Of a stretch of 64,000 nucleotides of DNA, positions 20,840 through 33,095 are shown piece by piece (position 1 is the first letter of the stretch; each line of letters opens with the position of its first letter). The notes below the pieces were generated by a model. It made no database searches. It was given only the letters and a program-made list of their open reading frames with translations, and was not told the DNA's origin. The stretch is from Carnegiea gigantea. Taxonomy: Eukaryota > Streptophyta > Magnoliopsida > Caryophyllales > Cactaceae. The stretch is from the NCBI GenBank assembly GCA_029747015.1, contig JAKOGI010003151.1, positions 1 to 64,000 on the forward strand. The letters run 5' to 3'. The position numbers were made by a program, and so were the translations under genes.

Positions 20840-20959
20840 GGTGTGCAACACGAGGACTTCCCAGGAGGTCACCCGTCCTAGTACTACTCTCGCCCAAGCA
20901 CGCTTAACTGCGGAGTTCTGATGGGATCCGGTGCATCAGTGGCTGGTATGATCGCAACC
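20840..20959 (-). rRNA. 5S rRNA: 5S rRNA, C flank with A-like 5' part, 120 nt
   Basis: One G inserted near 19; helix I and 3' end changed (GGTGTGC on the plus strand). TATA-like flank with small indels. Confidence 0.88.
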
Positions 20960-21348
20960 ATCGGAATTCTGGCGGAACCAGTTTTTTATAGGTGTGCACG
21001 CGGTGCCGAGTCGCTCATAGATCGCGCCAAATCTAAAGAGTTCGCAAGTTCGTAACTGACAGCTCGGAAGCGGCGAGCTAAGAGTGCGTTACGGACGGTA
21101 GCTCGACCGCCTTCATCGCCCCGTGCGAGCATTGGGTTTCGTCCGTGTGTTGCAGTAAAAAGGGGCCTCTAATGTGGTTTACAGTGCCAGGCGGCGTCCG
21201 TGGAGGAATTTCGGTAATTTCGAGTGAACAAGAGCAGAAGGCCTGATTTGAAAGCTTTTTCCTCGCCCCGGTCAGTTCCCATCCGACGGCCGCAGCAAAT
21301 GAAGCGAGAAAGACCGGTGCTTTAAAGAAAGAAAAAAATAACGAAAAA

Positions 21349-21467
21349 GGGGTGCAACACGAGGACTTCCCAGGGGGTCACCCATCCTAGTACTACTCTC
21401 GCCCAAGCACGCTTAATTGCGCGTTTCTGATGGGATCCGGTGCATTAGTGCTGGGATGATCGCACCC
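21349..21467 (-). rRNA. 5S rRNA: 5S rRNA, class B
   Basis: Typical class B body with one change near 47; AATGAAA flank. Confidence 0.94.
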
Positions 21468-21855
21468 ATTGGATTCCTGCGGAACAAATGTTTCATTGAG
21501 GGTGAGCGGCCGTTGAGTTGTGCATACAGCACGCCAGCTCCGAAAAGATCGCAAGTTCGTAACTGCCAGCTCGGAAGCGGCGAGCGAAGAGTGCTTTACG
21601 GACGGTGGCTCGACCACCCTCATCGCCCCGTGCATGCATGGAGTTTCGTCCGTGTGTTGTATTAAAAAACGACCTCTGATGTGGTTTTCAGGGCCTATAC
21701 GCGTCCGTAGGGGAATTTCGGTAATTTCAGGTGAACATGGGCGGAAGGCCTGACTTGGATGCTTTTTCCTCATCCTGGTCAGTTCTCATCCGACGGCCGC
21801 AGCAGATGAAACGAGAAAGATCGGCGCTTTTAGGGAAAAAAAAAACAACGAAAAG

Positions 21856-21973
21856 GGGGTGCAACACGAGGAGTTCCCAGGAGGTCACCCATCCTAGTAC
21901 TACTCTCGCCCAAGCACGCTTTACTGCGCAGTTCTGATGGATCCGGTGCATTGATGCTGGGATGATCGCACCC
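21856..21973 (-). rRNA. 5S rRNA: 5S rRNA, class C, 118 nt
   Basis: One C lost at 34-36. Box A change. TATA flank. Confidence 0.91.
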
Positions 21974-22361
21974 TTTAGAATCTGGCGGAACAAATCTTTT
22001 ATAGAGTGCACGCGGCTGCCGAGCCGCTCATACATCGCGCCAAAATATAAAGAGTTCGCAAGTTCGTAACTGACAGCTCGGAAGCGGCGAGCTAAGGGTT
22101 CGTTACGGACGGTAGCTCGACCGCCTTCATCGCCCCGTGCGAGCATTGGGTTTCGTCGGTGTGTTGCAGTAAAAAGGGGCCTCTAATGTGGTTTTCAGTG
22201 CCAGGCGGCGTCCGTAAAGGAATTTTGGTAATTTCGATTGAACAAGGACGGAAGGCCTGATTTGGAAGCTTTTTCCTCGTCCTGGTCAATCCTCATCCGG
22301 CGGCCGCAGCAAATGAAACGAGAAAGATCGGTGGTTTTGAGAAAGAAAAAACAACGAAAAA

Positions 22362-22480
22362 GGGGTGCAACACGAGGACCTCCCAGGAGGCCACCCATCC
22401 CAGTACTACTCTCGCCCAAGCACGCTTAACTGCGGAGTTCTGATGGGATCCGGTGCATTAGTGCTGGTATGACCGCACCC
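22362..22480 (-). rRNA. 5S rRNA: 5S rRNA, class D
   Basis: G80; changes at 101, 90 and 8. Non-TATA flank. Confidence 0.93.
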
Positions 22481-22868
22481 ATCGATTTCTTGCTGAACAA
22501 ATATTTCATTGAGGCTACGCGGCCGCTGAGTTGCGCATAACGCACGCTGGCTCCAAAGAGGTCGCAAGTTCCTAACTGACAACTCGGAAGAGGCGAGCTA
22601 AGCGTGCGTTACAGACGGTCCCTCGACCAGCTTCATCGCCCCGTGCATGCATGGGGTTTCGTCCGGGCGTTGCAGTAGAAAGGGGCCTCTGATGTGTTTT
22701 TCAGGGCCACGAGGCGTTCGTAGGGGAATTTCGATAATTTCGACTGAACATAGGCGGATGGCCTGATTTGGATGCTTTTTCCACGTCCTGGTCAGTTCTT
22801 ATCCGCTGGCCACAGCAAATGAAAGGAGAAAGATCGGCGCTTCTAAGAAAGAAAAAAACAACGAAAAA

Positions 22869-22987
22869 GGGGTGCAACACGAGGGCTTCCCAAGAGGTCA
22901 CCCATCCCAGCACTACTCTGGCCCAAGCACGCCCAAACGCGGAGTTCTGATGGGATCCGGTGCATTAGTGCTGGTATGATCCCACTC
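22869..22987 (-). rRNA. 5S rRNA: 5S rRNA, A/D mosaic, box A altered
   Basis: Three box A bases changed (51, 54, 55) plus 50 and 67. Non-TATA flank. Unlikely to bind factors normally, though full length. Confidence 0.9.
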
Positions 22988-23378
22988 ATCGAATTCTTGC
23001 GGAACAAATGTTTCATTGAGGGTACGCGGCCGCTGAGTCGCGCAAAAAGCACGCCGGCTCCAAAGAGGTCGCAAGTTCGTAACTGACAATTCGGAAGGGG
23101 CGAGCTAAGCGTGCGTTACGGACAGTAGCCCGACCACCTTCATCGCCCCGTGCATGCATGGGGTTTCGTCCGTGCGTTGCAGTAAAAAGGGGCCTCTGAG
23201 GTGTTTTTCAGGGCCATGAGGCGTCCGCAGGGGAATTTCGGTAATTTCGACTGAACATTGGGCGGATGGCCTGATTTGGATGCTTTTTCCACGTCCTGCG
23301 TCAGTTTCTCATCCGCTGGCCACAACAAATGAAACGAGAAAGATCGGCGCTTCTAAGAAAGAAAAAAACAACGGAAAA

Positions 23379-23497
23379 GGGGTGCAACACGAGGACTTCC
23401 CAGGAGGTCACCCATCCTAGCACTACTCTCGCCCAAGCACGCTTAACTGAGGAGTTCTGATGGGATCCGGTGCATCAGTGCTGGTATGATCGCACCC
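23379..23497 (-). rRNA. 5S rRNA: 5S rRNA, class A
   Basis: TATA present; one change near 48. Confidence 0.94.
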
Positions 23498-23884
23498 ATC
23501 GGAAACTGGCGGAACAAGTCTTTTATAGAATGTACGCAGATGCCGTGTCGCTCACAGATCGCGCCAAATCTAAAGAGTTCGCAAGTTCGTAACTGACAGC
23601 TCGGAAGCGGCGAGCTAAGAGTGCGTTACGGACTGTAGCTCGACCGCCTTCATCGCCCCGTGCGATCATTGGGTTTCGTCCGTGTGTTGCAGTAAAAAGG
23701 GGCCTCTAATGTGGTTTTCAGTGCCAGGCGGCGTCCGTAAAGGAATTTCGGTAATCTCGATTGAACAAGGACGGAAGGCCTGATTTGGAAGCTTTTTCCT
23801 CGTCGTGGTCAGTCCTCATCCGGCGGCCGCAGCAAATGAAACGAGGAAGATCGTCGATTTTGAGAACGGAAAAACAACGAAAAA

Positions 23885-24002
23885 GGGGTGCAACACGAGG
23901 ACTTCCCAGGAGGTCACCCATCCCAGTACTACTCTCGCCCAAGCACGCTTAACTGCGGAGTTCTGATGGGATCCGGTGCATTAGTGCTGGTATGATCGCA
24001 CC
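23885..24002 (-). rRNA. 5S rRNA: 5S rRNA, class D, 118 nt
   Basis: One G missing from the first three bases. G80, non-TATA flank with one extra base. Confidence 0.92.
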
Positions 24003-24392
24003 ATCGAATTCTTGCGGAACAAATGTTTCCATTGAGGGTACGCGGCCGCTGAGTTGCGCATAAAGCACGCCGGCTCCAAAGAGGTCGCAAGTTCGTAACT
24101 GACAACTCGGAAGAGGCGAGCTAAGCGTGCGTTACGGACGGTAGCCCGACCACCTTCATCGCCCTGTGCATGCATGGGGTTTCGTCCGTGCGTTGCAGTA
24201 AAAAGGGGCCTCTGATGTGTTTTTCAGGGCCACGAGGAGTCCGTAGGGGAATTTCGGTAATTTGACTCTAAACATAGGCGGATGGCCTGATTTGGATGCT
24301 TTTTCCACGTCCTGGTCAGTTCTTATCCGCTGGCCACAGCAAATGAAACGAGAAAGATCGGCGCTTCTAAGAAAGAAAAAAACAACGAAAAA

Positions 24393-24511
24393 GGGGTGCA
24401 ACACGAGGACTTCCCAGGAGGTCACCCATCCTAGCACTACTCTCGCCCAAGCACGCTTAACTGCGGAGTTCTGATGGGATTCGGTGCATCAGTGCTGGTA
24501 TGATCGCACCC
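24393..24511 (-). rRNA. 5S rRNA: 5S rRNA, class A
   Basis: BamHI site lost. TATA present but one base closer, GC element reduced. Confidence 0.94.
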
Positions 24512-24820
24512 ATCGGAATCTGGCGAACAAGTCTTTTATAGAGTATACGCGGCTGCCGAGTCGCTCATAGACCGCGCCAAATCTAAAGAGTTCGCAAGTT
24601 CATAACTGACAGCTCGGAAGCGGCGAGCTAAGAGTGCGTTACGGACGGTAGCTCGTCCGCCTTCATCACCCCGTGCGAACATTGGGTTTCGTCCGTGTGT
24701 TGCAGTAAAAAGGGGCCTCTAATGTGGTTTTCAGTGCCAGGAGGCGTCCGTGGAGGAATTTCGGTAATTTCGAGTGAACAAGGGCGGAAGGCCTGATTTG
24801 AAAGCTTTTTCCTCGTTCTA

Positions 24821-24832
24821 CCCCCCCCCCCC
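24821..24832. repeat. Poly-C run, 12 bases
   Basis: Replaces the CCC of CTCGTCCCGGTCAG in the 3' flank of the next B gene; the following 30 or so spacer bases are also missing. Confidence 0.9.
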
Positions 24833-24882
24833 GGTCAATTCCACCGACAGGTTCTTTAGAAAGAAAAAAAATAACGAAAAAA

Positions 24883-25001
24883 GGGGTGCAACAAGAGGAC
24901 TTCCCAAGGGGTCACCCATCCTAGTACTGCTCTCGCCTAAGCACGCTTAATTGCGCATTTCTGATGGGATCCGGTGCATTAGTGCTGGGATGATCGCACC
25001 C
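24883..25001 (-). rRNA. 5S rRNA: 5S rRNA, class B
   Basis: Several 3'-half changes (107, 95, 72). AATGAAA flank. Its 3' flank holds the poly-C run. Confidence 0.92.
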
Positions 25002-25389
25002 ATTGGTTTCTTACGGAACAAATGTTTCATTGAGGGTGAGCGGCCGTTGAGTTGTGCATACAGCACGCCAGCTCCAAAGAGATCGCAAGTTCGTAACTGG
25101 CAGCTCGGAAGCGGCGAGCTTAGAGTGCGTTACGGACGGTAGCTCGACCACCCTCATCGCCCCGTGCATGCGTGGGGTTTCGTCCGTGTGTTGTATTAAA
25201 AAACGACCTCTGATGTGGTTTTCAGGGCCTTGACGCGTCCGTTGGGGAATTTCGGTACTTTCAAGTGAACATGGGCGGAAGGCCTGACTTGGATGCTTTT
25301 TCCTCGTCCTGGTCAATTCTCATCCAACGGCCGCAGCAGATGAAACGAGAAAGATCGGCGCTTTTAAGAAAGAAAAAAACAACGAAAAG

Positions 25390-25508
25390 GGGGTGCAACA
25401 CGAGGATTTCCCAGGAGGTCACCCATCCTAGTACTACTCTCGCCCAAGCACGCCTAACTGCGCAGTTCTGATGGGATCCGATGCATTAATGCTGGGATGA
25501 TGGCACCC
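25390..25508 (-). rRNA. 5S rRNA: 5S rRNA, class C
   Basis: TATA flank; changes at 7, 28, 55 and 102. Confidence 0.93.
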
Positions 25509-25895
25509 ATTAGAATCTGGCAGAACAAATCTTTTATAGAGTGCACGCGCCTGCCAAGTCGCTCATACATCGCGCCAAATCTAAAGAGTTCGCAAGTTCG
25601 TAACCGACAGCTCAGAAGCGGCGAGCTAAGAGTTCGTTACGGACGGTAGCTCGACCGCCTTCATCGCCCAGTGCGAGCATTGGGTTTCGTCCGTGTGTCT
25701 TAGTAAAAAGGGGCCTCTAATGTGGTTTTCAGTGCCAGGCGGCGTCCGTAAAGGAATTTCGGTAATTTCGATTGAACAAGGACGGAAGGCCTGATTCGGA
25801 AGCTTTTCTCTCGTCCTGGTCAGTCCTCATCCGGCGGCCGCAGCAAATGAAACGAGAAAGATCGGTGGTTTAGAGATAGAAAAAACAACGAAAAA

Positions 25896-26014
25896 GGGGT
25901 GCAACACGAGGACTTCCCAGGAGGTCACCCATCCCAGTACTACCCTCAGCCAAGCACGCTTAACTGCGAAGTTCTGGTGGGATCCGGTCCATTAGTGCCG
26001 GTATGATCGCACCC
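25896..26014 (-). rRNA. 5S rRNA: 5S rRNA, class D
   Basis: G80; changes at 15, 26, 38, 46, 67 and 71. Non-TATA flank. Confidence 0.92.
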
Positions 26015-26401
26015 ATCGAATTCTTGCGGAACAAATGTTTCATTGAGGGTACGCGGCCGCTGAGTTGCGCATAAAGCACGTCGGCTCCAAAGAGGTCGCA
26101 AGTTCGTAACTGACAACTCGGAAGAGGCGAGCTAAGCGTGCGTTACGGACGGTAGCCCGACCACCTTCATCGCCCCGTGCATGCATGGGGTTTCGTCCGT
26201 GCGTTGCAGTAAAAAGGGGCCTCTGATGTGTTTTTCAGGGCCACGAGGCGTCCGTAGGGGAATTTCGGTAATTTCGACTGAACACAGGCGGATAGCCTGA
26301 TTTGGATGCTTTTTCCACGTCCTGGTCAGTTCTTATCCGCTGGCCACAGCAAATGAAACGAGAAAGATCGGCGCTTCTATGAAAGAAAAAACAACGAAAA
26401 A

Positions 26402-26520
26402 GGGGTGCAACACGAGGACTTCCCAGGAGGTCACCCATCCTAGCACTACTCTCGCTCAAGCACGCTTAACTGCGCAGTTCTGATGGGATCCGGTGCATCA
26501 CTGCTGGTATGATCGCACCC
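26402..26520 (-). rRNA. 5S rRNA: 5S rRNA, class A with G46
   Basis: G22 and G77 of class A plus G46 of class C. TATA present with a longer T-run on the plus strand. Confidence 0.93.
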
Positions 26521-26908
26521 ATCGGAATCTGGCGGAACAAATTTTTTATAGAGTGTACGCGGCTGCCGAGTCGCTCATAGATCGCGCCAAATCTAAAGAG
26601 TTCGCCAGTTCGTAACTGACAGCTCGGAAGCGGCGAGCTAAGAGTTCGTTACGGACGGTAGCTCGACTGCCTTCATCGCCCCGTGCGAGCACGGGGTTTC
26701 GTCCGTGTGTTGCAGTAAAAAGGGGCCTCTAATGTGGTTTTCAGTGCCAGGAGGCGTCCGTGGAGGAATTTCGGTAATTTCGAATGAACAAGGGCGGAAT
26801 GCCTGACTTGAAAGCTTTTTCCTCGCCCCGGTCAGTTCCCATCCGACGGCCGCAGCAAATGAAACGAGAAAGACCGGGGCTTTTAAGAAAGAAAAAAATA
26901 ACGAAAAA

Positions 26909-27027
26909 GGGGTGCAACACGAGGACTTCCAAGGGGGTCACCCATCCTAGTACTACTCTCGCCCAAGCACACTTAAGTGCGCATTTCTGATGGGATCCGG
27001 TGCATTAGTGCTGGGATGATCGCACCC
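26909..27027 (-). rRNA. 5S rRNA: 5S rRNA, class B
   Basis: Changes at 97, 50 and 57 shared with the copy at 53381. Upstream box AACGAAA. Confidence 0.94.
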
Positions 27028-27415
27028 ATTGGATTCTTGCGGAACAAATGTTTCGTTGAGGGCGAGCGGCCGTTGAGTTGTGCATACAGCACGCCAGCTC
27101 CGAAAAGATCGCAAGTTCGTAACTGGCTGCTCGGAAGCGGCGAGCTAAGAGTGCTTTACGGACGGTAGCTCGACCACCCTCATCGCCCCGTGCATGCATG
27201 GGGTTTCGTCCGTGTGTTGCATTAAAGAACGACCTCTGATGTGGTTTTCAGGGCCTATACGCGTCCGTAGGGGAATTTCGGTAATTTCAGGTGAACATGG
27301 GCGGAAGGCCTGACTTGGATGCTTTTTCCTCGTCCGGGTCAGTTCTCATCCGACGGCCGCAGCAGATGAAACGAGAAAGATCGGCGCTTTTAAGGAAGAA
27401 AAAACCAACGAAAAG

Positions 27416-27522
27416 GGGGTGCAACACGAGGACTTCCCAGGAGGTCACCCATCCTAATACTACTCTCGCCCAAGCACGCTTAACTGCGCAGTTGAGCCAC
27501 CGCTGCTAGGATGACGCAACCC
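27416..27522 (-). pseudogene. 5S rRNA pseudogene, class C, 5' part lost
   Basis: The 3' two thirds are normal, but bases of helix III, loop A and helix II (about +8 to +42) are replaced by a shorter unrelated-looking stretch. 107 nt. Lies at the start of an indel-rich patch to about 27830, so a consensus error is the alternative. Confidence 0.8.
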
Positions 27523-27915
27523 TTAGAATCTGGCGGAACCAAATCTTGTATAGAGTGCACACGGCGGCGAGTCGCTCATACATCCACCCTAAATCTAAAG
27601 AGTTCGCAAGTTCGTAACGACAGTGGAAGCGGCGAGCTAAGAGTTCGTTTAGGACGGTTGCCGCCCGCCTCATCGCCCCGTGCGAAGCATTGGGTTTCGT
27701 GCCGTGTGTTGCAGTTAATAAATAAAAAAGGGGCCTCTAATGTGGTTTCATGCCAGGCGGCGTCGTAAAGGACATTTTGGGTCAATTTCGAATTTGAACA
27801 AGGACGGAAGGCCGATTGGAAGCTTTTTCCTCGTCCTGGTCAGTCCTCATCCGGCAGCCGCAGCAAATGAAACGAGAAAGATCGGTGGTTTTGAGAAAGA
27901 AAAAACAACGAAAAA

Positions 27916-28034
27916 GGGGTGCAACACGAGGACTTCCCAGGAGGTCACCCATCCCAGTACTACTCTCGCCCAAGCACGCTTAACTGCGGAGTTCTGGTGG
28001 GATCCGTTGCATTAGTGTTGGTATAATCGCACCC
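27916..28034 (-). rRNA. 5S rRNA: 5S rRNA, class D
   Basis: G80; changes at 38, 28, 18 and 10. Non-TATA flank. Confidence 0.93.
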
Positions 28035-28422
28035 ATCGATTTCTTGCGGAACAAATGTTTCATTGAGGCTACGCGGCCGCTGAGTCGCGCATAATGCACG
28101 CCGGCTCCAAAGAGGTCGCAATTTCGTAACTGATAATTCGGAAGGGGCGAGCTAAGCGTGCGTTACGGACGGTGGCTCGACCACCGTCGTCGCCCCGTGC
28201 ATGCATGAGGTTTCGTCCGTGCGTTGCAGTAAAAAGGGGCCTCCGATGTGTTTTTCAGGGCCACGAGCCGTCCGCAGGGGAATTTCGGTAATTTTGACTG
28301 AACATGGGCGGATGGCCGGATTTGGATGCTTTTTCCACGTCCTGGTCAGTTCTCATCTGCTGGCCACAGCAAATGAAACGAGAAAGATCGACGCTTTTAA
28401 GAAAGAAAAAAACAACGAAAAG

Positions 28423-28541
28423 GAGGTGCAACACGAGGACTTCCCAGGAGGTCACCCATCCTAGCACTACTCTCGCCCAAGCACGCTTAATTGCGGAGTT
28501 CTGATGGGATCCGGTGCATCAATGCTACTATGATCGCACCC
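28423..28541 (-). rRNA. 5S rRNA: 5S rRNA, class A
   Basis: G22, G77, A51 of class B, two changes around 14-15, and a base change in the terminal CCCC. TATA present. Confidence 0.92.
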
Positions 28542-28929
28542 ATTGGAATCTGGCGGAACAAGTCTTTTATAGAATGTACGCGGCTGCCGAGTCGCTCATA
28601 GACCGCGCCAAATCTAAAGAGTTCGCAAGTTCATAACTAACAGCCCGGAAGCGGCGAGCTAAGAGTGCGTTACGGACGGTAGCTAGTCCGCCTTCATCGC
28701 CCCGTGCGAGCATTGGGTTTCGTCCGTGAGTTGCAGTAAAACGGGGCCTCTAATGTGGTTTTCAGTGCCAGGAGGCTTCCGTGGAGGAATTTCGGTAATT
28801 TCGAGTGAACAAGGGCGGAAGGCCTGATTTGAAAGCTTTTTCCTCGCCCCGGTCAGGTCCCATCCGACGGCCGCAGCAAATGAAACGAGAAAGACCGGTG
28901 CTTTTAAGAAAGAAAAAAATAACAAAAAA

Positions 28930-29048
28930 GGGGTGCAACACGAGGACTTCCCAGGGGGTCACCCATCCTAGTACTACTCTCGCCCAAGCACGCTTAATTG
29001 TGCATTTCTGATGGGATCCGGTGCATTAGTGCGGGGATGATCGCACCC
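28930..29048 (-). rRNA. 5S rRNA: 5S rRNA, class B
   Basis: Changes near 48 and 16. AATGAAA flank, GC element reduced to CTGCA. Confidence 0.93.
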
Positions 29049-29436
29049 ATTGGATCCTTGCAGAACAAGTGTTTCATTGAGGGTGAGCGGCCGTTGAGTT
29101 GTGCATACAGCACGCCAGCTCCAAAGGGATCGCAAGTCCGTAACTGGCAGCTCGGAAGCGGCGAGCTAAGAGTGCGTTACGGACAGTAGCTCGACCACCC
29201 TCATCGCCCTGTGCATGCATGGGGTTTCGTCCGTGTGTTGTATTAAAAAACGACCTCTGATGTGGTTTTCAGGTCCTGGACGCGTCCGTTGGGGAATTTC
29301 GGTAATTTCAGGTGAACATGGGCGGAAGGCCTGACTTGGATGCTTTTTCCTCGTCCTGGTCAGTTCTCATCCGACGGCCGCAGCAGATGAAACGAGAAAG
29401 ATTGGCGCTTTTAAGGAAGAAAAAAACAACGAAAAG

Positions 29437-29555
29437 GGGGTGCAACACGAGGACTTCCCAGGAGGTCACCCATCCTAGTACTACTCTCGCCCAAGCACGC
29501 TTAACTGCGCAGCTCTGATGGGATCCGATGCATTAATGCTGGGATGATCGCACCC
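29437..29555 (-). rRNA. 5S rRNA: 5S rRNA, class C
   Basis: TATA flank; changes at 42 and 28. Confidence 0.94.
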
Positions 29556-29942
29556 ATTAGAATCTGGCGGAACAAATCTTTTATAAAGTGCAGGCGGCTG
29601 CCGAGTCGCTCATACATCGCGCCAAATCTAAGAGTTCGCAAGTTCGTAACTGACAGCTCGGAAGCGGCGAGCTAAGAGTGCGTTACGGATGGTAGCTCGA
29701 CCGCCTTCATTACCCCGTGCGAGCATTGGGTTTCGTCCGTGTGTTGCAGTAAAAAGGGCCCTCTAATGTGGTTTTCAGTGCCAGGAGGCGTCCGTGGAGG
29801 AATTTCGGTAATTTCGAGAGAACAAGGGCGGAAGGCCTGATTTGAAAGTTTTTTCCTCACCCCGGTCAGTTCCCATCCGACGGCCGCAGCAAATGAAACG
29901 AGAAAGACTGGTGCTTTTAAGAAAGAAAAGAATAACGAAAAA

Positions 29943-30061
29943 GGGGTGCAACACGAGGACTTCCCAGGTGGTCACCCATCCTAGTACTACTCTCGCCCAA
30001 GCACGCTTAATTGCGCATTTCTGATGGGATCCGGTGCATTAGTGCGGGGATGATCGCACCC
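29943..30061 (-). rRNA. 5S rRNA: 5S rRNA, class B
   Basis: Private change in box C (A92) and at 16. Upstream box AACGAAA. First of a B-C-B-C expansion preceding the tetramer order. Confidence 0.94.
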
Positions 30062-30449
30062 ATTGGATTCTTGCGGAACAAATGTTTCGTTGAGGGTGAG
30101 CGGCCGTTGAGTTGTGCATACAGCACGCCAGCTCCAAAGAGATCGCAAGTTCGTAACTGGCAGCTCGGAAGCGGCGAGCTAAGAGTGCCTTACGGACGGT
30201 AGCTCGACCACCCTCATCGCCCCGTGCATGCATGGGGTTTCGTCCGTGTGTTGTATTAAAAAACGACCTATGATGTGGTTTTCAGGGCCTGGACGCGTCC
30301 GTAGGGGAATTTCGGTAATTTCAAGTGAACATGGGCGGAAGGCCTAACTTGGATGCTTTTTCCTCGTCCTGGTCAGTTCTCATCCGACGGCCGCAGCAGG
30401 TGAAACGAGAAAGATCGGCGCTTTTAAGGAAGAAAAAAACAACGAAAAG

Positions 30450-30568
30450 GGGGTGCAACACGAGGACTTCCCAGGAGGTCACCCACCCTAGTACTACTCT
30501 CGCCCAAGCACGCTTAACTGCGCAGTTCTGATGGGATCCGGTGCATTAATGCTGGGATAATCGCACCC
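30450..30568 (-). rRNA. 5S rRNA: 5S rRNA, class C
   Basis: TATA flank; changes at 83 and 10. Confidence 0.94.
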
Positions 30569-30955
30569 ATTAGAATCTGGCGGAACAAATCTTTTATAGA
30601 GTGCACGCGGCTGCCGAGTCGCTCATACATCGTGCCAAATCTAAAGAGTTCGCAAGTGCGTAACTGACAGCTCGGAAGCGGCGAGCTAAGAGTTCGTTAC
30701 GGACGGTAGCTCGACCGCCTTCATCGCCCCGTGCGAGCATTGGTTTTCGTCCGTGTGTTGCAGTAAAAAGGGGCCTCTAATGTGGTTTTCAGTGCCAGGC
30801 GGCGTCCATAAAGGAACTTCGGTAATTTCGATTGAACAAGGACGGAAGGCCTGATTTGGAAGCTTTTTCCTCGTCGTGGTCAGTCCTCATCCGGCGGCCG
30901 CAGCAAATGAAACGAGAAAGATCGGCGGTTTTGAGAACGGAAAAACAACGAAAAA

Positions 30956-31074
30956 GGGGTGCAACACGAGGACTTCCCAGGAGGTCACCCATCCCAGTAC
31001 TACTCTCGCCCAAGCACGCTTAACTGCTGAGTTCTGATGGGATCCGGTGCATTAGTGCTAGTATGATCGCACCC
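30956..31074 (-). rRNA. 5S rRNA: 5S rRNA, class D
   Basis: G80; changes at 47 and 15. Non-TATA flank. Confidence 0.94.
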
Positions 31075-31462
31075 ATCGAATTCTTGCGGAACAAATGTTT
31101 CATTGAGGGTACGCGGCCGCTGAGTTGCGCATAAAGCAAGCCGGCTCCAAAGAGGTCGCAAGTTCGTAACTGACAACTCGGAAGAGGCGAGCTAAGCGTG
31201 CGTTACGGACGGCAGCTCGACCACCTTCATCGCCCCGTGCATGCATGGGGTTTCGTCCGTGCGTTGCAGTAAAAAGGGGCCTCTGATGTTTTTTTCAGGG
31301 CCACGAGGTGTCCGTAGGGGAATTTCGGTAATTTCGACTGAACATAGGCGGATGGCCTGATCTGGATGCTTTTTCCACGTCCTGGTCAGTTCTTATCCGC
31401 TGGCCACAGCAAATGAAACATGAAAGATCGGCGCTTCTAAAAAAGAAAAAAACAACGAAAAA

Positions 31463-31581
31463 GGGGTGCAACAGGAGGACTTCCCAGAAGGTCACCCATC
31501 CTAGCACTACTCTCGCCCAAGCACGCTTAGCTGCGGAGTTCTGATGGGATTCGGTGCATCAGTGCTGGTATGATCGCACCC
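31463..31581 (-). rRNA. 5S rRNA: 5S rRNA, class A
   Basis: TATA present. BamHI site lost; box A position 52 changed; changes near 107 and 94. Confidence 0.93.
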
Positions 31582-31943
31582 ATCGGAATCTGGCGGAACA
31601 AGTCTTTTATAGAGTATACGCGGCTGCCGAGTCGCTCATAGACCGCGCCAAATCTAGAGAGTTCGCAAGTTCATAACTGACAGCTCGGAAGCGGCGAGCT
31701 AAGAGTGCGTTACGGACGGTAGCTCGTCCGCCTTCATCACCCCGTGCGAACATTGGGTTTCGTCCGTGTGTTGCAGTAAAAAGGGGCCTCTAATGTGGTT
31801 TTCAGTGCCAGGAGGCGTCCGTGGAGGAATTTCGGTAATTTCGAGTCAACAAGGGCGGAAGGCCTGATTTGAAAGCTTTTTCCTCGTCCCGGCCAGCTCC
31901 CATCCGACCGGTGCTTTTAAGAAAGAAAAAAAATAACGAAAAA

Positions 31944-32061
31944 GGGGTGCAACACGAGGACTTCCCAGGGGGTCACCCATCCTAGTACTACTCTCGCCCA
32001 AGCACGCTTCATTGCGCATTTCTGATGGGATCCGGTGCATTAGTGCTGGATGATCGCACCC
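31944..32061 (-). rRNA. 5S rRNA: 5S rRNA, class B, 118 nt
   Basis: One C lost at 13-15; box A position 53 changed. Its 3' flank lost about 27 bp between two GAC repeats (near 31907). Confidence 0.91.
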
Positions 32062-32449
32062 ATTGGATTCTTGCGGAACAAATGTTTCATTGAGGGTGAG
32101 CGGCCGCTGAGTTGTGCATACAGCACGCCAGCTCAAAAGAGATCGCAAGTTCGTAACTGGCAGCTCGGAAGCGGCGAGCTAAGAGTGCGTTACCGACGGT
32201 AGCTCGACCACCCTAATCGCCCCGTGCACGCATGGGGTTTCGTCCGTGTGTTGTATTAAAAAACGACCTCCGATGTGTTTTTCAGGGCCACGAGGCGTCC
32301 GTAGGGGAATTTCGGTAATTTCGACTGAACATAGGCGGATGGCCTGATTCGGATGCTTTTTCCACGTCCTGGTCAGTTCTTATCCGCTGACCACAGCAAA
32401 TGAAACGAGAAAGATCGGCGCTTCTAAGAAAGAAGAAAACAACGAAAAA

Positions 32450-32568
32450 GGGGTGCAACACGAGGACTTCCCAGGAGGTCACCCATCCTAGCACTACTCT
32501 CGGCCAAGCACGCTTAACTGCGGAGTTCTGATGGGATCCGGTGCATCAGTGCTGGTATGATCGCACCC
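32450..32568 (-). rRNA. 5S rRNA: 5S rRNA, class A, TATA mutated
   Basis: Upstream box TGTAAAA. C66 change as in the copy at 63. Confidence 0.93.
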
Positions 32569-32893
32569 ATCGGAATCTGGCGGAACAGGTCTTTTACAGA
32601 GTGTACGCGGCTGACGAGTCGCTCATAGATCGCGCCAAATCTAAAGAGTTCGCAAGTTCGTAACTGACAGCTCGGAAGCGGCGAGCTAAGAGTGCGTTAC
32701 AGGCGGTAGCTCGACCGCCTTCATCGCCCGTGCGAGCATTGGGTTTCGTCCGTGTGTTGCAGTAAAAAGGGGCCTCTAATGTGGTTTTCAGTGCCAGGAG
32801 GCGTCCGTGGAGGAATTTCGGTAATTTCGAGTGAACAAGGGCGAAAGGCCTGATTTGAAAGCTTTTTTCTCGTGCCGGTCAGTCCTAATCCGG

Positions 32894-32910
32894 CCCCCCC
32901 CCCCCCCCCC
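32894..32910. repeat. Poly-C run, 17 bases
   Basis: Inserted at ATCCGG|GGCCGC in the 3' flank of the next D gene; the adjoining ATGAATGAAAAAACG also departs from the consensus. Confidence 0.9.
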
Positions 32911-32976
32911 GGCCGCACAAATGAATGAAAAAACGAGAAAGATCAGTGGTTTTGAGAAAGAAAAAACAACGAAAAA

Positions 32977-33095
32977 GGGGTGCAACACGAGGACTTCCCA
33001 GGAGGTCACCCATCCCAATACCACCCTCGGCCAAGCACGCTTAACTGCGGAGCTCTGATGGGATCTGGTCCATTAGTGCAGGTATGATCGCACCC
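32977..33095 (-). rRNA. 5S rRNA: 5S rRNA, class D
   Basis: Changed at 77, 74, 71, 66, 42, 30, 26 and 15: the most substituted full-length D copy. BamHI site lost. Non-TATA flank. Confidence 0.91.
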
